This document shows positions 31,380 to 40,244 of a stretch of 53,649 nucleotides of DNA, piece by piece. Position 1 is the stretch's first letter; the number at the start of each line of letters is the position of its first letter. The position numbers and the translations under genes were made by a program. The notes under the pieces are model-generated. The model had not been told where the DNA came from, did not search any database, and worked only from the letters and a program-made list of their open reading frames with translations. The stretch spans positions 1 to 53,649 of the forward strand of contig DAOOVD010000012.1 of the NCBI GenBank assembly GCA_035369845.1, read 5' to 3'. The stretch comes from DAOOVD01 sp035369845. Its GTDB lineage: Bacteria; Bacillota; Desulfotomaculia; Desulfotomaculales; Pelotomaculaceae.

Positions 31380-32093
31380 CTGCGCGGCACAGCGATTCTG
31401 TGGGCTGCGATATGGGCTCTCGTGATTGCCGGGATGGCAGCTCTAGTGCTGGATTTAGGTAGGGTTATGGCCGTTAAAGAGCAGCTCCAGACGGCGGCGG
31501 ACGCCGGCAGCCTGGCCGGGTCGCTGGAGGGCGTGCGGTACGTCAAAGTGCGGGTGCCGGACAGATATAAAAGAGTCTGCGGAGTGTGCTGTAGTGATGA
31601 TGGCACGTGCAGTTGCTGCAGGTGTAAAACTTACGAACTGCCCGATGTTGTTGTAAGCGGGACGAGGGTGAAGGTGTGGGACAAGAGAGGCTGGGAGCGC
31701 GAGGCCGAATGCGGCTCGTGCGGAGAGTGTTGCACTGTATACTGCGGCAAGCCTGTCGTGGAAGCCCAATGGATCGAATTCCCGGGCGACGCGGAGCAGG
31801 TCGCCGTCCAGACCGCTAAACTAAACCTGCCCGCTGACGTAAAAGCGCCCGAAGGCGGCGGCAGCGTGGACGCCGACGTGCATTCAGGCAGCGACAAGGG
31901 CAAAAAAGACCCGCTCGCGCCGTCGGTGGTCGTCAAATTCAGCGGTTGGATAAAGTCCATGCTTGCCGGCAGCCTCTTTAAAGCTGACGAACTGGACGTA
32001 AATACATGCGGCCAGTCGGGGACGTTTTTCTTAAAGCTGTCCAGTAGCGGCAGACAGACCGATGAAATTAGTCCGAGACCCCAACCCGGGTGA
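31380..32093 (+). CDS. tadG: TadG-like protein, cysteine-rich, without a canonical start codon
   Basis: The frame starts after the tadE stop (TAG 31375-31377) with 'LRGTAILWAAIWALVIAGMA' and 'LVLDLGRVMAVKEQLQTAAD', the N-terminal TadG-type membrane helix. No ATG, GTG or TTG occurs before the helix; CTG 31380 is the nearest possible start, reached by coupling, or a frameshift from tadE could fuse the two. Residues about 60-125 contain some fourteen cysteines in clusters such as CGVCC, CSCCRC and CGSCGECC, unusual for TadG. The C-terminus may be shortened by the IS-like hairpin at 32132. Confidence 0.7.
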   Translation: MRGTAILWAAIWALVIAGMAALVLDLGRVMAVKEQLQTAADAGSLAGSLEGVRYVKVRVPDRYKRVCGVCCSDDGTCSCCRCKTYELPDVVVSGTRVKVWDKRGWEREAECGSCGECCTVYCGKPVVEAQWIEFPGDAEQVAVQTAKLNLPADVKAPEGGGSVDADVHSGSDKGKKDPLAPSVVVKFSGWIKSMLAGSLFKADELDVNTCGQSGTFFLKLSSSGRQTDEISPRPQPG

Positions 32094-32131
32094 CCTTGAG
32101 AAGTTTTGCCTTCGTGAAAGGCATTGAACTA

Positions 32132-32162
32132 CTCCCGCCTACGCTTCGCTTAGAGGCGGGAG
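32132..32162. repeat. Solitary IS605-type hairpin, inverted copy of 29886-29916
   Basis: CTCCCGCCT (32132-32140) pairs with AGGCGGGAG (32154-32162). The 31-bp unit matches the reverse complement of the right end of the TnpB element at 29 of 31 bases. No transposase gene adjoins it; it lies 38 bp after the TadG stop, so it may be a relic end or a mobilisable miniature element. Confidence 0.8.
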
Positions 32163-32244
32163 ATTCCGGCTCTTGCCCGGAACCCGATAAAAAACGAAAA
32201 AAGAGCAGTAGAAAACAAAAAAAAGAAAGGACGGGGTGATTTTC

Positions 32245-32943
32245 TTGTCTTTGTTCAGAAAAAAGCAAAAGCTCAGCAGCGGTGTTACGTCGATGCCCGA
32301 AGTAAAGAAAACGTCGCGTGAAACCAGTTCCTGGTTCATGCTCGGCGCTCTGGCCTGCGCCATAGCCGCTGGGCTGGCAGTGACAGCGTTTTTAAAGGCC
32401 GCGGTGCCGTCCGAAAAAGTGTATGTTTTGAAGAACGACCTGTATCCCGGCGCGGCAATAAGCTCCAGCGATTTGGAGGAAAAAAGTCTGCCGGCTTCCG
32501 CCGTGCCTCCCGATATCGTGAAGTCTGCGCATGACGTGGAGGGAAGGCATGCCAGGTCGTTTCTCTCGAAAGGAGACATACTGCGGGAAACTCATATTAT
32601 GGAAGTGTCGGGAAGCGCAGTTGCCGCTGCCTTGGCTCTTGAGGGAAACACTGAGTTAAGAGCCGTAGCCCTTCCTCCAGAAGCCTCAGAAGGATTGGTC
32701 GTCTATCCAGGCGACAGGGTAGACATATATGCTCACATTACGGTGCAGGGAGCGCCGGCGGACCAGGGCATCATGGTGGCGTCTTCGGCGAGAGTTGTTG
32801 CGGCTCCGAGTGACGATGAAAGCAGCAGTGATAATAAGTGTATAACGGTTGCGGTTCCGAAAGAAGTGGCAGCTAGGATTACTGCCATAGTCGGAATGAA
32901 CGGAAAGTTACTGGTGGCGGCGGTCCCGCCCGGAGTCAGGTAA
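32245..32943 (+). CDS. cpaB: CpaB/RcpC-like pilus assembly protein (SAF domain)
   Basis: TTG 32245 follows GGACGGGGTGAT. A single transmembrane helix (about residues 32-51) precedes a SAF-like beta-clip domain ('VYVLKNDLYPGAAISSSDLE', 'LSKGDILRETHI') and the RcpC-type C-terminal domain ('GLVVYPGDRVDIYAH'). RcpC/CpaB is a periplasmic or wall-proximal component of Tad machines, in diderms associated with the secretin, which is absent here. It is 24 bp upstream of tadZ. Confidence 0.85.
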   Translation: MSLFRKKQKLSSGVTSMPEVKKTSRETSSWFMLGALACAIAAGLAVTAFLKAAVPSEKVYVLKNDLYPGAAISSSDLEEKSLPASAVPPDIVKSAHDVEGRHARSFLSKGDILRETHIMEVSGSAVAAALALEGNTELRAVALPPEASEGLVVYPGDRVDIYAHITVQGAPADQGIMVASSARVVAAPSDDESSSDNKCITVAVPKEVAARITAIVGMNGKLLVAAVPPGVR

Positions 32944-32967
32944 AAAAGAAAAAGGTGGTGATTTTGT

Positions 32968-34332
32968 TTGTATCAAAGAAGCGACAGTGTTGACATTATA
33001 AGGCTGGTTGTAGCCGATTCCGATCCGCAAGAGAGGGAAAGGATCAGAAGAGTGTTCGAGTCGCACCCTGTTATTCGGGTCACTGGCGCGGCAGGGACTG
33101 GAGAACAGTGTCTGCGCCTTGTTCGGGACACCGGTCCGGACGCTGTGCTGTTGGATTACGCCATGGGTGACATGGACGGTCTGGCTGTTGCTGAGCACAT
33201 TGCCAAGTTCTCACCGGGTACCGTTGTGGTCATGTACACAGACTATCCGAGCCAGGAGCTGGCGAAAAGGTCGGCAAGCTTGGTGCACAGACTGATTAGG
33301 AGGCCAATTTCCGTTCAGGACGCCGCTGGCCCGGTGGAGTACGAAGTAAGAGAAGCCCAGAGAAGGTTCCGTGAGATGGAGGAGCTGCCTGCGTCGAGTC
33401 CCGGCGTAGGCCCCCTAAAAGCGAGGTTCGGGCAGTCCCGGGAAGAAAAAAGAGGACGCGCGATAGCCGTGCCGCGTCAGGTTGTGCTCATATGCAGCCC
33501 AAAAGGCGGCGTTGGGAAGACTTCGCTCACTGTCAACATGGCGTGCGCGGCGGCAACGCAGGCGATGTTTCGCCCGCGGGTGGCGGTTGTAGACTTGAAC
33601 GAATTCGGGTGCATCAACGTGCAGTTGAACCTCGGCTCGCCCGACCCTGAAGAAGCGCTGGTGGAGGGACGGGTATCGAGAACGATCCTCACCTGGAAAG
33701 AAGTGGACGGGGAAGTATCGCCGGAAGACCTGCCCCATCTGATGATTCAGCACATGACTACCGGTGTTTGGGTGGTTCCTTCGGTGCCTTGCCCGGAAAT
33801 GCTTGAAGAAGTTACCGAAGATCTCGTAAAAAAGGTGATCCGCGTGCTCAGGAGAGAGTTCGACCTCGTTCTGATTGACGCCCCGCCGAGCGTTAATCTG
33901 CACCCGACGTGGCTGGGCGCTTTGGAAGCAGAGAAAATACTGGTTGTCTGCACGCCCGATGTGCAGGTTATCCCCGGCCTACACCAACTGAGGAGAGTGT
34001 TCGAGCACCCCCAACTCGCAGTATCGGGACGCTGCTATCGAGTTGTAAACCAATATGACCTGCCTTACGGGTTGCCCATGAAGGACCTGGACTATTACGC
34101 GCCCTGGCCTTGCGTTGGGATGGTGCCGGACACTCCTGAGATAAGGGAGTACATCAAACGAGGCGAGCCGTATATCACGGCAAAACCGAGCACCCCGTAT
34201 GCGGCGGCGGTAAGGGCTCTGGTTAACGAGTTCTTCCCCGCTTTTGCGAGTGAATCTCTAAAAGCAGTACATGAAAGGCCACGGGAGAGCAGGGGTATAT
34301 TCGGCAGGCTGAGCAGTATTTTTGCAAGATGA
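32968..34332 (+). CDS. tadZ: TadZ/CpaE-like receiver-MinD ATPase
   Basis: TTG 32968 follows AAAGGTGGTG. The first 120 residues are a receiver domain with a likely phospho-acceptor Asp in 'DAVLLDYAMGDMDG'. A ParA/MinD domain follows with deviant Walker A 'CSPKGGVGKTSLTVN' and Walker B-type 'DLVLIDAPPS'. TadZ proteins localise Tad machinery, typically at a pole. The protein retains the intact ATPase site, unlike many degenerate TadZ proteins. Confidence 0.9.
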   Translation: MYQRSDSVDIIRLVVADSDPQERERIRRVFESHPVIRVTGAAGTGEQCLRLVRDTGPDAVLLDYAMGDMDGLAVAEHIAKFSPGTVVVMYTDYPSQELAKRSASLVHRLIRRPISVQDAAGPVEYEVREAQRRFREMEELPASSPGVGPLKARFGQSREEKRGRAIAVPRQVVLICSPKGGVGKTSLTVNMACAAATQAMFRPRVAVVDLNEFGCINVQLNLGSPDPEEALVEGRVSRTILTWKEVDGEVSPEDLPHLMIQHMTTGVWVVPSVPCPEMLEEVTEDLVKKVIRVLRREFDLVLIDAPPSVNLHPTWLGALEAEKILVVCTPDVQVIPGLHQLRRVFEHPQLAVSGRCYRVVNQYDLPYGLPMKDLDYYAPWPCVGMVPDTPEIREYIKRGEPYITAKPSTPYAAAVRALVNEFFPAFASESLKAVHERPRESRGIFGRLSSIFAR

Positions 34333-34348
34333 AAGGGCAGGTGCGAAA

Positions 34349-35698
34349 ATGCTTTTGTCATCAAAACAAAGCTTGAGGCAGAGACTTGACGAGTATGTGC
34401 CCGACGGCGCAACCGGCATGAAAAGCGCGACCGACGACGAGTTATATGCTATGTTGAGAGATCCTTGCTCTAAGATGCTGCGGCAGAAGTTCGCCCTGCA
34501 GGAGCTGGCATCCTGGCGAGATCACGGGCAGAAAGAAAAAATAAGGCGTGCTGTAGAGTTGTTCGTAGGCGACTATCTCTCGTCGATAAGAGATCCCGAA
34601 GGGCAGAGAATAAAGGCGACGGTAGGGCAACAGAGAAGGGTATCCGAGCGACTGGTAAACTCCTGCTTGGGCTACGGTCCGCTGGAGAGGTTTTTCACTG
34701 ACCCTCTGGTTATGGAAGTAGTGGTGGCAAAATGGGACAACGTGTGGCTGGAACGCGCCGGAGAGCGGTTTAACCTGCCAAAGGAGGAGTGCTTCGAAAG
34801 CGAAGAACACTGCCGGGCAGTTCTGGAAAGAATGCTGGAAGGGACCGGGAGGCAGATCGACCTGTCCAACCCCAGGGTGGACGCCCGCCTTCCGGATGGC
34901 TCGCGCCTGAAGGCGCACATACCCCCGATTGCGGTTGACGGCACTACGATTACTGTCAGGCGGTTTCGCAGGGATATAACGGCAGACAAGCTGGTGGAAT
35001 TGGGAACAATATCGCGGGAACTCATCGAGTGGCTGGGCGCCGCCTTGAAGGGTCGGCTTAACCTGGTCGTGTCAGGGGGGACGGCTTCGGGTAAAACCAC
35101 GTTTTGCAACGTGCTTGCAGGATACATACCTAAAAATGAGTGGATTATAACGATAGAAGATCCGGCTGAAATGCAGTTCGAGCACCCATGCATACGCCGC
35201 CTGGAAGCGCGTCCGAAAAACACCGAAGGAAAAGGCGAAGTGACGATGTTGGACCTCCTGATGGACTCACTGCGGATGCACCCTGACAGGATAATCGTCA
35301 GCGAAGTGCGCGGGAAAGAAGCATTTCTCATGATCAACGCGATGAACACAGGACATGATGGTTCGCTGACGACTCTTCACTCTAACAGTATTAGAGACGG
35401 GCTGAACCGGCTGGTGAACATGGTGTTGATGGCTGATACGGGGCTGCCGTATGAAGCGGTAGTTGACCAGATAAGGAGCGCCCTCGATTTGGTGGTGCAT
35501 GTTGAGCAGGACAGGGAGTTCAAGCGGCGCGTCGTCGAAGTGGCGGAAATTATCAAAACCGGCGAAATGGGAAAAGGTGAATTTGTATTCAATCAGTTGT
35601 GGAAATATGACAGGTCAAAAACCTGCTGGATAAAAACAGGCGAGCTGTCTGCAGAGGCGAAGGAAAGACTTGCCAGAAGGAAGGTCGAGATATCTTGA
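34349..35698 (+). CDS. tadA: TadA/CpaF secretion ATPase (cluster 1)
   Basis: ATG 34349 follows AAAGGGCAGG. The 449-residue ATPase has a canonical CpaF core: 'ERFFTDPLVMEVVVAKWDNV', Walker A 'SGGTASGKTT', Asp box 'TIEDPAEMQF', Walker B 'IIVSEVRGKEA' and His box 'GHDGSLTTLHSNS'. It powers Flp pilus assembly at the membrane with TadB and TadC. All motifs are intact. Its stop overlaps the tadB start as TTGA. Confidence 0.93.
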   Translation: MLLSSKQSLRQRLDEYVPDGATGMKSATDDELYAMLRDPCSKMLRQKFALQELASWRDHGQKEKIRRAVELFVGDYLSSIRDPEGQRIKATVGQQRRVSERLVNSCLGYGPLERFFTDPLVMEVVVAKWDNVWLERAGERFNLPKEECFESEEHCRAVLERMLEGTGRQIDLSNPRVDARLPDGSRLKAHIPPIAVDGTTITVRRFRRDITADKLVELGTISRELIEWLGAALKGRLNLVVSGGTASGKTTFCNVLAGYIPKNEWIITIEDPAEMQFEHPCIRRLEARPKNTEGKGEVTMLDLLMDSLRMHPDRIIVSEVRGKEAFLMINAMNTGHDGSLTTLHSNSIRDGLNRLVNMVLMADTGLPYEAVVDQIRSALDLVVHVEQDREFKRRVVEVAEIIKTGEMGKGEFVFNQLWKYDRSKTCWIKTGELSAEAKERLARRKVEIS

Positions 35699-36606
35699 GC
35701 TACCAGTTGTCATTGTGCTTTTGGTTGGTATTCGGGGCAGTCATGATATTCATGCTCGGCATGTCAAGGAGAAAAAAAGAGAAACACTGGGCGAACGTGA
35801 GGGCAATAACGACTTCTTGGAACCAGTTCAATGAGGAAAAAGAGCAAAAGCCTGGAGGGATATTCGGAGGTTTGGTGGCAGAAGCAGAAATGGCCGGGTT
35901 GAATGTTTCCGCAGGGCAGCTCATAGTAGTGCTTTTTGCTGGAATGATCGGAGGGTTTGTGTTTGGTTACGCGGTTACAGGCGTCATGTTGTTTTCTGTT
36001 GCCGGAGCTTTTTTGGGGTTGTTTTTGCCTGGAGTGTGGGTTAGAAGAAAAATTGAAGGGCGTGCCAGGGCTTTCGAGGAGCAGTTAGAAAAGGGGCTCA
36101 CGGCGATGGCCGCAAGCCTGCACGCCGGATCAAACACGGTGCAGGCCGTCGAAGAAGCTGCGCGTCAGGCGCAGCCGCCGCTTAAAGAAGTGATGGAGGA
36201 AACCCTGTCGCTGTTAAGCACCGGGGCGACGTTGCCGGAAGCTTTAGAAGCCGCGGGGCGCAAAGTAAAATCGCGCGATATGGCCATGGTGGCATCGGCG
36301 ATAAGCGTAAACATGCGCACGGGGGCAAAGCTTGTAAACGTGCTGGATCAGGTGGTTGATTCCGTCCGGGTGAGGCGGCTGTATAGAGCGCAGTTTGCCG
36401 CCAAAGGAGCGCAGGCCAGGGCGGCGGGCAACATACTGGTGGCTGTGCCGCTGGTGTTCCTTTTTATATTCAGGATGATGAACCCGGAATATATGAAGCC
36501 CCTGTTGAAAACCGCGACAGGCAACGCAATGTTGGGGTTCGCGCTGAGTATGTTTTTTGTAGGTTGGATTATTATACGCAGGCTTTTGGCTGTGGAGGTG
36601 GAGTAA
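35695..36606 (+). CDS. tadB: TadB pilus platform protein (cluster 1)
   Basis: TTG 35695 overlaps the tadA stop. The 303-residue protein has the TadB layout: an N-terminal helix, two central transmembrane helices, a T2SSF (GspF) domain ('RAFEEQLEKGLTAMAASLHA' to 'DQVVDSVRVRRL'), and two C-terminal helices. It forms the inner-membrane platform that TadA acts on. Its stop overlaps the tadC start (TAATG). Confidence 0.9.
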   Translation: MSYQLSLCFWLVFGAVMIFMLGMSRRKKEKHWANVRAITTSWNQFNEEKEQKPGGIFGGLVAEAEMAGLNVSAGQLIVVLFAGMIGGFVFGYAVTGVMLFSVAGAFLGLFLPGVWVRRKIEGRARAFEEQLEKGLTAMAASLHAGSNTVQAVEEAARQAQPPLKEVMEETLSLLSTGATLPEALEAAGRKVKSRDMAMVASAISVNMRTGAKLVNVLDQVVDSVRVRRLYRAQFAAKGAQARAAGNILVAVPLVFLFIFRMMNPEYMKPLLKTATGNAMLGFALSMFFVGWIIIRRLLAVEVE

Positions 36607-37493
36607 TGTCGGACCCTGTTGCCATCGGAGGATTTTTTACAGGCTTGTCTGTCTTGTTGACGGGTGCTTACCTGGACGCGAAAAAACGAGGGCGCTTTTC
36701 CGTAGCAAAAGGGTCGCTGGAGAAAATACAAGCCGGCGCTTCAGGGCAAACAGGCATGATGTTAAACGCAGCAGTTTCCGCCGTTGCGCCCCTGGTATTT
36801 GTCATATTCCCCGAAGACGTGCGGATGAAGACCAAAAAAAGACTGGTACAAGCCGGTCTTGAAAAAATGGAGGCAGAAGACTTTCTGGCAATAAAATTGG
36901 TGTTTTTAGTAGCATCAATGCTGGTCGTCGGTTTTGCGAGCATATTGTTTGGTTTCCCGCTTATTTTGGGGATAGCGGCGGCAGGGCCGGGGTACGTGCT
37001 GCCCGAGGCGTGGCTGGACTCCCGGTTGAAAAAAAGGAAGATGGAGATAGAAAGGGATTCTCCTGACTTTGCTGTGCTTTTGTCTGCCGTACTGTCTGCG
37101 GGTGGTGTCGGCGTCAACGAAGCATTGAAAGTGGTGGCTGAACAGATAGGAGGGGAACTCGGCAAGGAGGTGAACAGGACTTTTGCGGAAATAGCGTCAG
37201 GCAAGCGCCGTGGCGACGCTTTGAGCGCTTTGGCTGAAAGATGTGGTGTCCAAGAAATAAACGAAGTGGTGCGCAGCGTGCAGACGGCAGAACGGTTCGG
37301 TGTTCCCGTGGCCGAAGCGTTAAAAGATTTAGCTGTGCAGGTATATGTTTTACGCCGCGCGAAAGCGGAGGAAAAGCTGGGCAAAGCTCAAGTAGCGGTA
37401 ATATTTCCAATGTTGATGTTTTTTATCATGCCACTGTTGGGCATGCTCTTTTATCCGGCGTTAAGCCAACTATCAAAAATCTTAAAAACTTAA
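36606..37493 (+). CDS. tadC: TadC pilus platform protein (cluster 1)
   Basis: ATG 36606 (SD GGAGGTGG) overlaps the tadB stop. The 295-residue protein has a T2SSF domain ('DSPDFAVLLSAVLSAGGVGV', 'FGVPVAEALKDLAVQVYVLR') and terminal hydrophobic helices. It pairs with TadB in the platform. The flp pilin gene follows after nine bases. Confidence 0.9.
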   Translation: MSDPVAIGGFFTGLSVLLTGAYLDAKKRGRFSVAKGSLEKIQAGASGQTGMMLNAAVSAVAPLVFVIFPEDVRMKTKKRLVQAGLEKMEAEDFLAIKLVFLVASMLVVGFASILFGFPLILGIAAAGPGYVLPEAWLDSRLKKRKMEIERDSPDFAVLLSAVLSAGGVGVNEALKVVAEQIGGELGKEVNRTFAEIASGKRRGDALSALAERCGVQEINEVVRSVQTAERFGVPVAEALKDLAVQVYVLRRAKAEEKLGKAQVAVIFPMLMFFIMPLLGMLFYPALSQLSKILKT

Positions 37494-37502
37494 AGGGAGG
37501 CA

Positions 37503-37673
37503 ATGAAAATGAGAAAAACCTTGTCTGTTGGGTTCCGGGGAATGACTATGGTTGAATACGCCTTGCTGGGCGTTGGCGTTGCGATTGCGGTGTTCGCGAT
37601 GGTGTTCGCGGTAGGCGGCCAGCTGAACACTGTATTCGGCAACATAAAAGACAAACTGGGTCAACTCCATTAA
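37503..37673 (+). CDS. flp: Flp major pilin (cluster 1)
   Basis: A 56-residue prepilin starting at ATG 37503 (or ATG 37509) after AGGGAGG. It shows the Flp motif: a basic leader, then 'FRGMTMVEYALLGVG' with cleavage expected after Gly and Glu-Tyr at +5/+6, a hydrophobic helix and a short polar tail. It is the structural subunit of the Tad pilus, matured by the A24 peptidases encoded downstream. The IS605 element begins only about 15 bp after its stop. Confidence 0.9.
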   Translation: MKMRKTLSVGFRGMTMVEYALLGVGVAIAVFAMVFAVGGQLNTVFGNIKDKLGQLH

Positions 37674-37769
37674 TTCGAAAACTGGCATTCTCCCACGGCT
37701 GAAGCCGTGGGGTTCACGGGTCCAGCGTGGTGCAGACGATTTTATATTTCGCGGATGCCCATGGCAGAC

Positions 37770-39050
37770 CTAAGCGGCTTGCCTGAACGTCCCCTGTTCA
37801 CGGCCTTTAGGTGTGGTTTTCCTCCACACGAACAGGTTGACCGCGGGGCGTGCCAGTGCGCCCACTACTCCCGACCGTTCCGGCAGCGCCAGACCGGTCT
37901 CACGGAGATACCTTTGCAGAATATTGTACGCGCCCACCAGGTCAGCGTTGAAAGCTCGACTGCAGTGGACAAAAAGCCCCCGGTATATACGGGCCTTTTT
38001 AACCCTCTTGCCGCACGCCGGGCAGGTCGTGCTGGTGCTTTTCTCCGGTACTTTGACCACCCGGATGCCGACAAGGGCCGCCTTGTAGGTGAGTAGGCTT
38101 ATTATCTTGCTGAACGGCCAGGCGTGCAGCTTCTGGTTGCCGGCGTCTCCCCAATTCTTATCCGCGCGAATACCTTTTAATTCGCCGACGAGGATGGTGG
38201 AGACGTTGCGGGCAAGCGCCAGGTTGACCAGCCACCTGGTCAGCGCGTGCAGGCAGTGGTTGCGCTGCCTGCCCCACTTGGCGTTCAATTCAATACAATG
38301 CTTACTGGAGGACTTGGTGCATTTGGCCTTTTCCTTCTGGAAGTACCGGTCGAGGGCCAATAGTTCCCCGCCGGGGACAATAAACGAATAGCCGTTGGAT
38401 ATAAGTCCAGCCGCGATGTTCACGATACCTAGGTCGAGGGACATGATATTTCCGGTTTCACGGCATTTGATCTGAACCTTGTGGGTGATATGCAGGTACC
38501 ATTCCCCGGTCTTAGGTTCGTACACCAGCTTGACCTGCTGTACTTTGCCCAGGACGGTGTCCGGAGGAAGTCGGTATTCCAGAATAATTTCCCGCCTTTC
38601 ATAGGTCCTGGGTAGTTTCAGCTTCACCCGGTTGTCCGGTAGCATCTCGAAGGAGTTTTGTTTGAAGGTTATGGTGCTCAGCGAGTCCTTCTTCCTGAAC
38701 CCCGGCGGATTGGCTTTCTTGTCTCCGTTCTTCCGGCGTGAGAACCACGAACGGTAGGAGTCGTCCTGCTCACCCAAGACTTCCTGGGCCGACTGGGACG
38801 GCAGGAGCCTGTACCAGCGGTTGCCTTTGAGTTCCCGGCACTGCTCCGGAAAGCCGGGGATCTTGCCGGTTTCGTCCCAGGCGGCGCGCCGGTGGTGGTT
38901 GGCCACGTTCCACAGCTTTGTAGCAGAAAAGCCCAAGAGGCCCAGGAGCAGGGCGTCCTGGTCGGAAAGGCCTACGACCTTGGCCCTGGCTGTGAGAGTC
39001 TGCGTCGGTACGTCATTAATGGACTTCTTCTTCCGGGCCAGTTCAATCAC
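37770..39050 (-). CDS. tnpB: TnpB (RNA-guided nuclease) of the IS605 element, altered zinc ribbon
   Basis: GTG 39050 overlaps the tnpA stop (GTGA) and has AGAAGAGAGG upstream. The 426-residue protein keeps the RuvC Asp ('IMSLDLGIVNIAAG'), Glu ('TILVGELKGI') and final Asp ('AFNADLVGAYNIL'). The zinc ribbon has the first knuckle 'TCPACGK' but the second reads 'HCSRAFNAD', with only one cysteine where two are normal, so folding or activity may be impaired. Confidence 0.9.
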   Translation of the reverse strand: MIELARKKKSINDVPTQTLTARAKVVGLSDQDALLLGLLGFSATKLWNVANHHRRAAWDETGKIPGFPEQCRELKGNRWYRLLPSQSAQEVLGEQDDSYRSWFSRRKNGDKKANPPGFRKKDSLSTITFKQNSFEMLPDNRVKLKLPRTYERREIILEYRLPPDTVLGKVQQVKLVYEPKTGEWYLHITHKVQIKCRETGNIMSLDLGIVNIAAGLISNGYSFIVPGGELLALDRYFQKEKAKCTKSSSKHCIELNAKWGRQRNHCLHALTRWLVNLALARNVSTILVGELKGIRADKNWGDAGNQKLHAWPFSKIISLLTYKAALVGIRVVKVPEKSTSTTCPACGKRVKKARIYRGLFVHCSRAFNADLVGAYNILQRYLRETGLALPERSGVVGALARPAVNLFVWRKTTPKGREQGTFRQAA

Positions 39051-39445
39051 CCTCTCTTCTTCTGCATTTCGATGTAATTGCGGATAGTGTCGGAGGAAAC
39101 ATCGCCGGCGGTGGACACGAAGTAGCTCCGCGTCCACATGGACGGCATCCGGGCTATGTGCTCAAACTCCCGGCGCAGGTGGTGCGAGGACACGCCTTTA
39201 AACCGCGCCACGATGTCGTGCGGCGCCAGCGTGGGCGGTGCGTTGACGAACAGGTGCAGGTGGTCGGGCATGATCTCCAGGGCCAGGATTTCCAGTTCCA
39301 GCTTTTCAGCCACCTCCTGGATCAATTCTCTCAGCCTGGCTTCGACGGGGCCGACCAGCACCTTGCGCCGGTAGCGCGGGCACCAGATAAAATGGTAGTT
39401 TACCAGCGATACGGACGTGTGTTTGTGTCTATATTTCTGCTCCAT
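39047..39445 (-). CDS. tnpA: TnpA Y1 transposase (IS200/IS605 family)
   Basis: The 132-residue HUH single-strand transposase starts at ATG 39445. It has 'VNYHFIWCPRYRRKVL', the HUH motif in 'EIMPDHLHLFV', and the catalytic Tyr in 'IRNYIEMQ' near the C-terminus. It excises and inserts the element as a single strand, recognising the subterminal hairpins. It can also mobilise the TnpB-only elements in the window if their ends are compatible. Confidence 0.93.
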   Translation of the reverse strand: MEQKYRHKHTSVSLVNYHFIWCPRYRRKVLVGPVEARLRELIQEVAEKLELEILALEIMPDHLHLFVNAPPTLAPHDIVARFKGVSSHHLRREFEHIARMPSMWTRSYFVSTAGDVSSDTIRNYIEMQKKRG

Positions 39446-39689
39446 AGTTGCATTATAACAGATTTGGATCACAACAGCAACATATGTTCGCTAAAAGATA
39501 AGCCGCGCTCTCATCTCACGGCTGAAGCCGTGGGCTTTCCCGCGCGGGTTCTGTAATAACGCAAATAGACATTGCCAGTCTTGGTTAACGGAGTGTTGAG
39601 GTGGTTGCGTTTCTTGCTGGCGGCCACTCCGATTTCCGGAGCGGCCCTCTTGTTGACGCGAGCAATTCTTTGACGGAGAAAGGCGGGTA

Positions 39690-40214
39690 ATGATGGGAAA
39701 CCTGTTGTGCGCGGGTTTGGGAATTATCTCGATTGTGTGGATATTCATGTCGGACGTGCGGCGCATGGTCGTCCCCGCGGTGCCGCTTGTCCTGCTGGCA
39801 GGGGCGGGAACAGCGTGGAGGCTGCAATACGGCACGTGGGCAGATATACTCTGCTCGGCAATTGTCATTTTGCCGTTTTCGTTCCTTTATTTTAAGAAAG
39901 GACTCGGCGAAGGAGACCTGTTTATGATGTTCGCGCTGTCTCCCTGGTTTCATTACCAGGTTTTTCTGGTCGTGCTGTTTTCGGGTTTCGTTATCGGCGC
40001 GGCCTGGGGCGGCATCCGGTTGATCAGGGCGAACGAATTGAAAGGCTGGCTGTGCAGGGTAATCGCGGGAGCGATAGACGAAATTCCGGAGCACTCGGAA
40101 GAAGCTCTAACGAAAGCGGAGTGCGTGCCGCTGGCCGCGGCGCTCTCACTGCCGGCGCTCGTAGCGCTCACCGTGCCGGCGTTCGTGTCGCTGGTGACGC
40201 GGTTTGCTGGCTAG
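39690..40214 (+). CDS. tadV: A24 prepilin peptidase (TadV/CpaA-like), cluster 1
   Basis: ATG 39690 follows GAAAGGCGGG. The 174-residue membrane protein has the two catalytic aspartates of A24 peptidases: 'FMSDVRRMVVPAVP' (about residue 25) and 'GEGDLFMMFAL' (GxGD, about residue 74). It should cleave Flp and pseudopilin leaders. It has been separated from flp by the IS605 insertion. It lacks the N-terminal methylase domain of PilD, but a separate gene for that domain follows. Confidence 0.88.
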   Translation: MMGNLLCAGLGIISIVWIFMSDVRRMVVPAVPLVLLAGAGTAWRLQYGTWADILCSAIVILPFSFLYFKKGLGEGDLFMMFALSPWFHYQVFLVVLFSGFVIGAAWGGIRLIRANELKGWLCRVIAGAIDEIPEHSEEALTKAECVPLAAALSLPALVALTVPAFVSLVTRFAG

Positions 40215-40244
40215 CTAAAGGGAACGGAGGCAAATGACAATTAT

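Larger units (their letters stand above)
37684..39545 (-). mobile_element. Complete IS200/IS605 element (tnpA + tnpB) inserted in the tad operon
   Basis: Both genes lie on the minus strand. Each side carries the same hairpin: CCCACGGC-TGAA-GCCGTGGG (37692-37711) and CACGGC-TGAA-GCCGTG (39517-39532). The element separates flp from the prepilin peptidase genes and could weaken their transcription. Exact ends are estimated. Confidence 0.85.

Noticed and set aside
34672..35349. 225-codon minus-strand ORF within tadA
   Set aside because: Opposite an ATPase with all motifs intact; Ser/Arg-rich product without domain.
36668..37384. 238-codon minus-strand ORF within tadC
   Set aside because: Antisense shadow; Ser/Thr/Ala-rich with no SD.
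39593..39673. 26-codon hydrophobic ORF before tadV
   Set aside because: Only a weak SD and no homology; could be a relic of sequence separated by the IS605 insertion.
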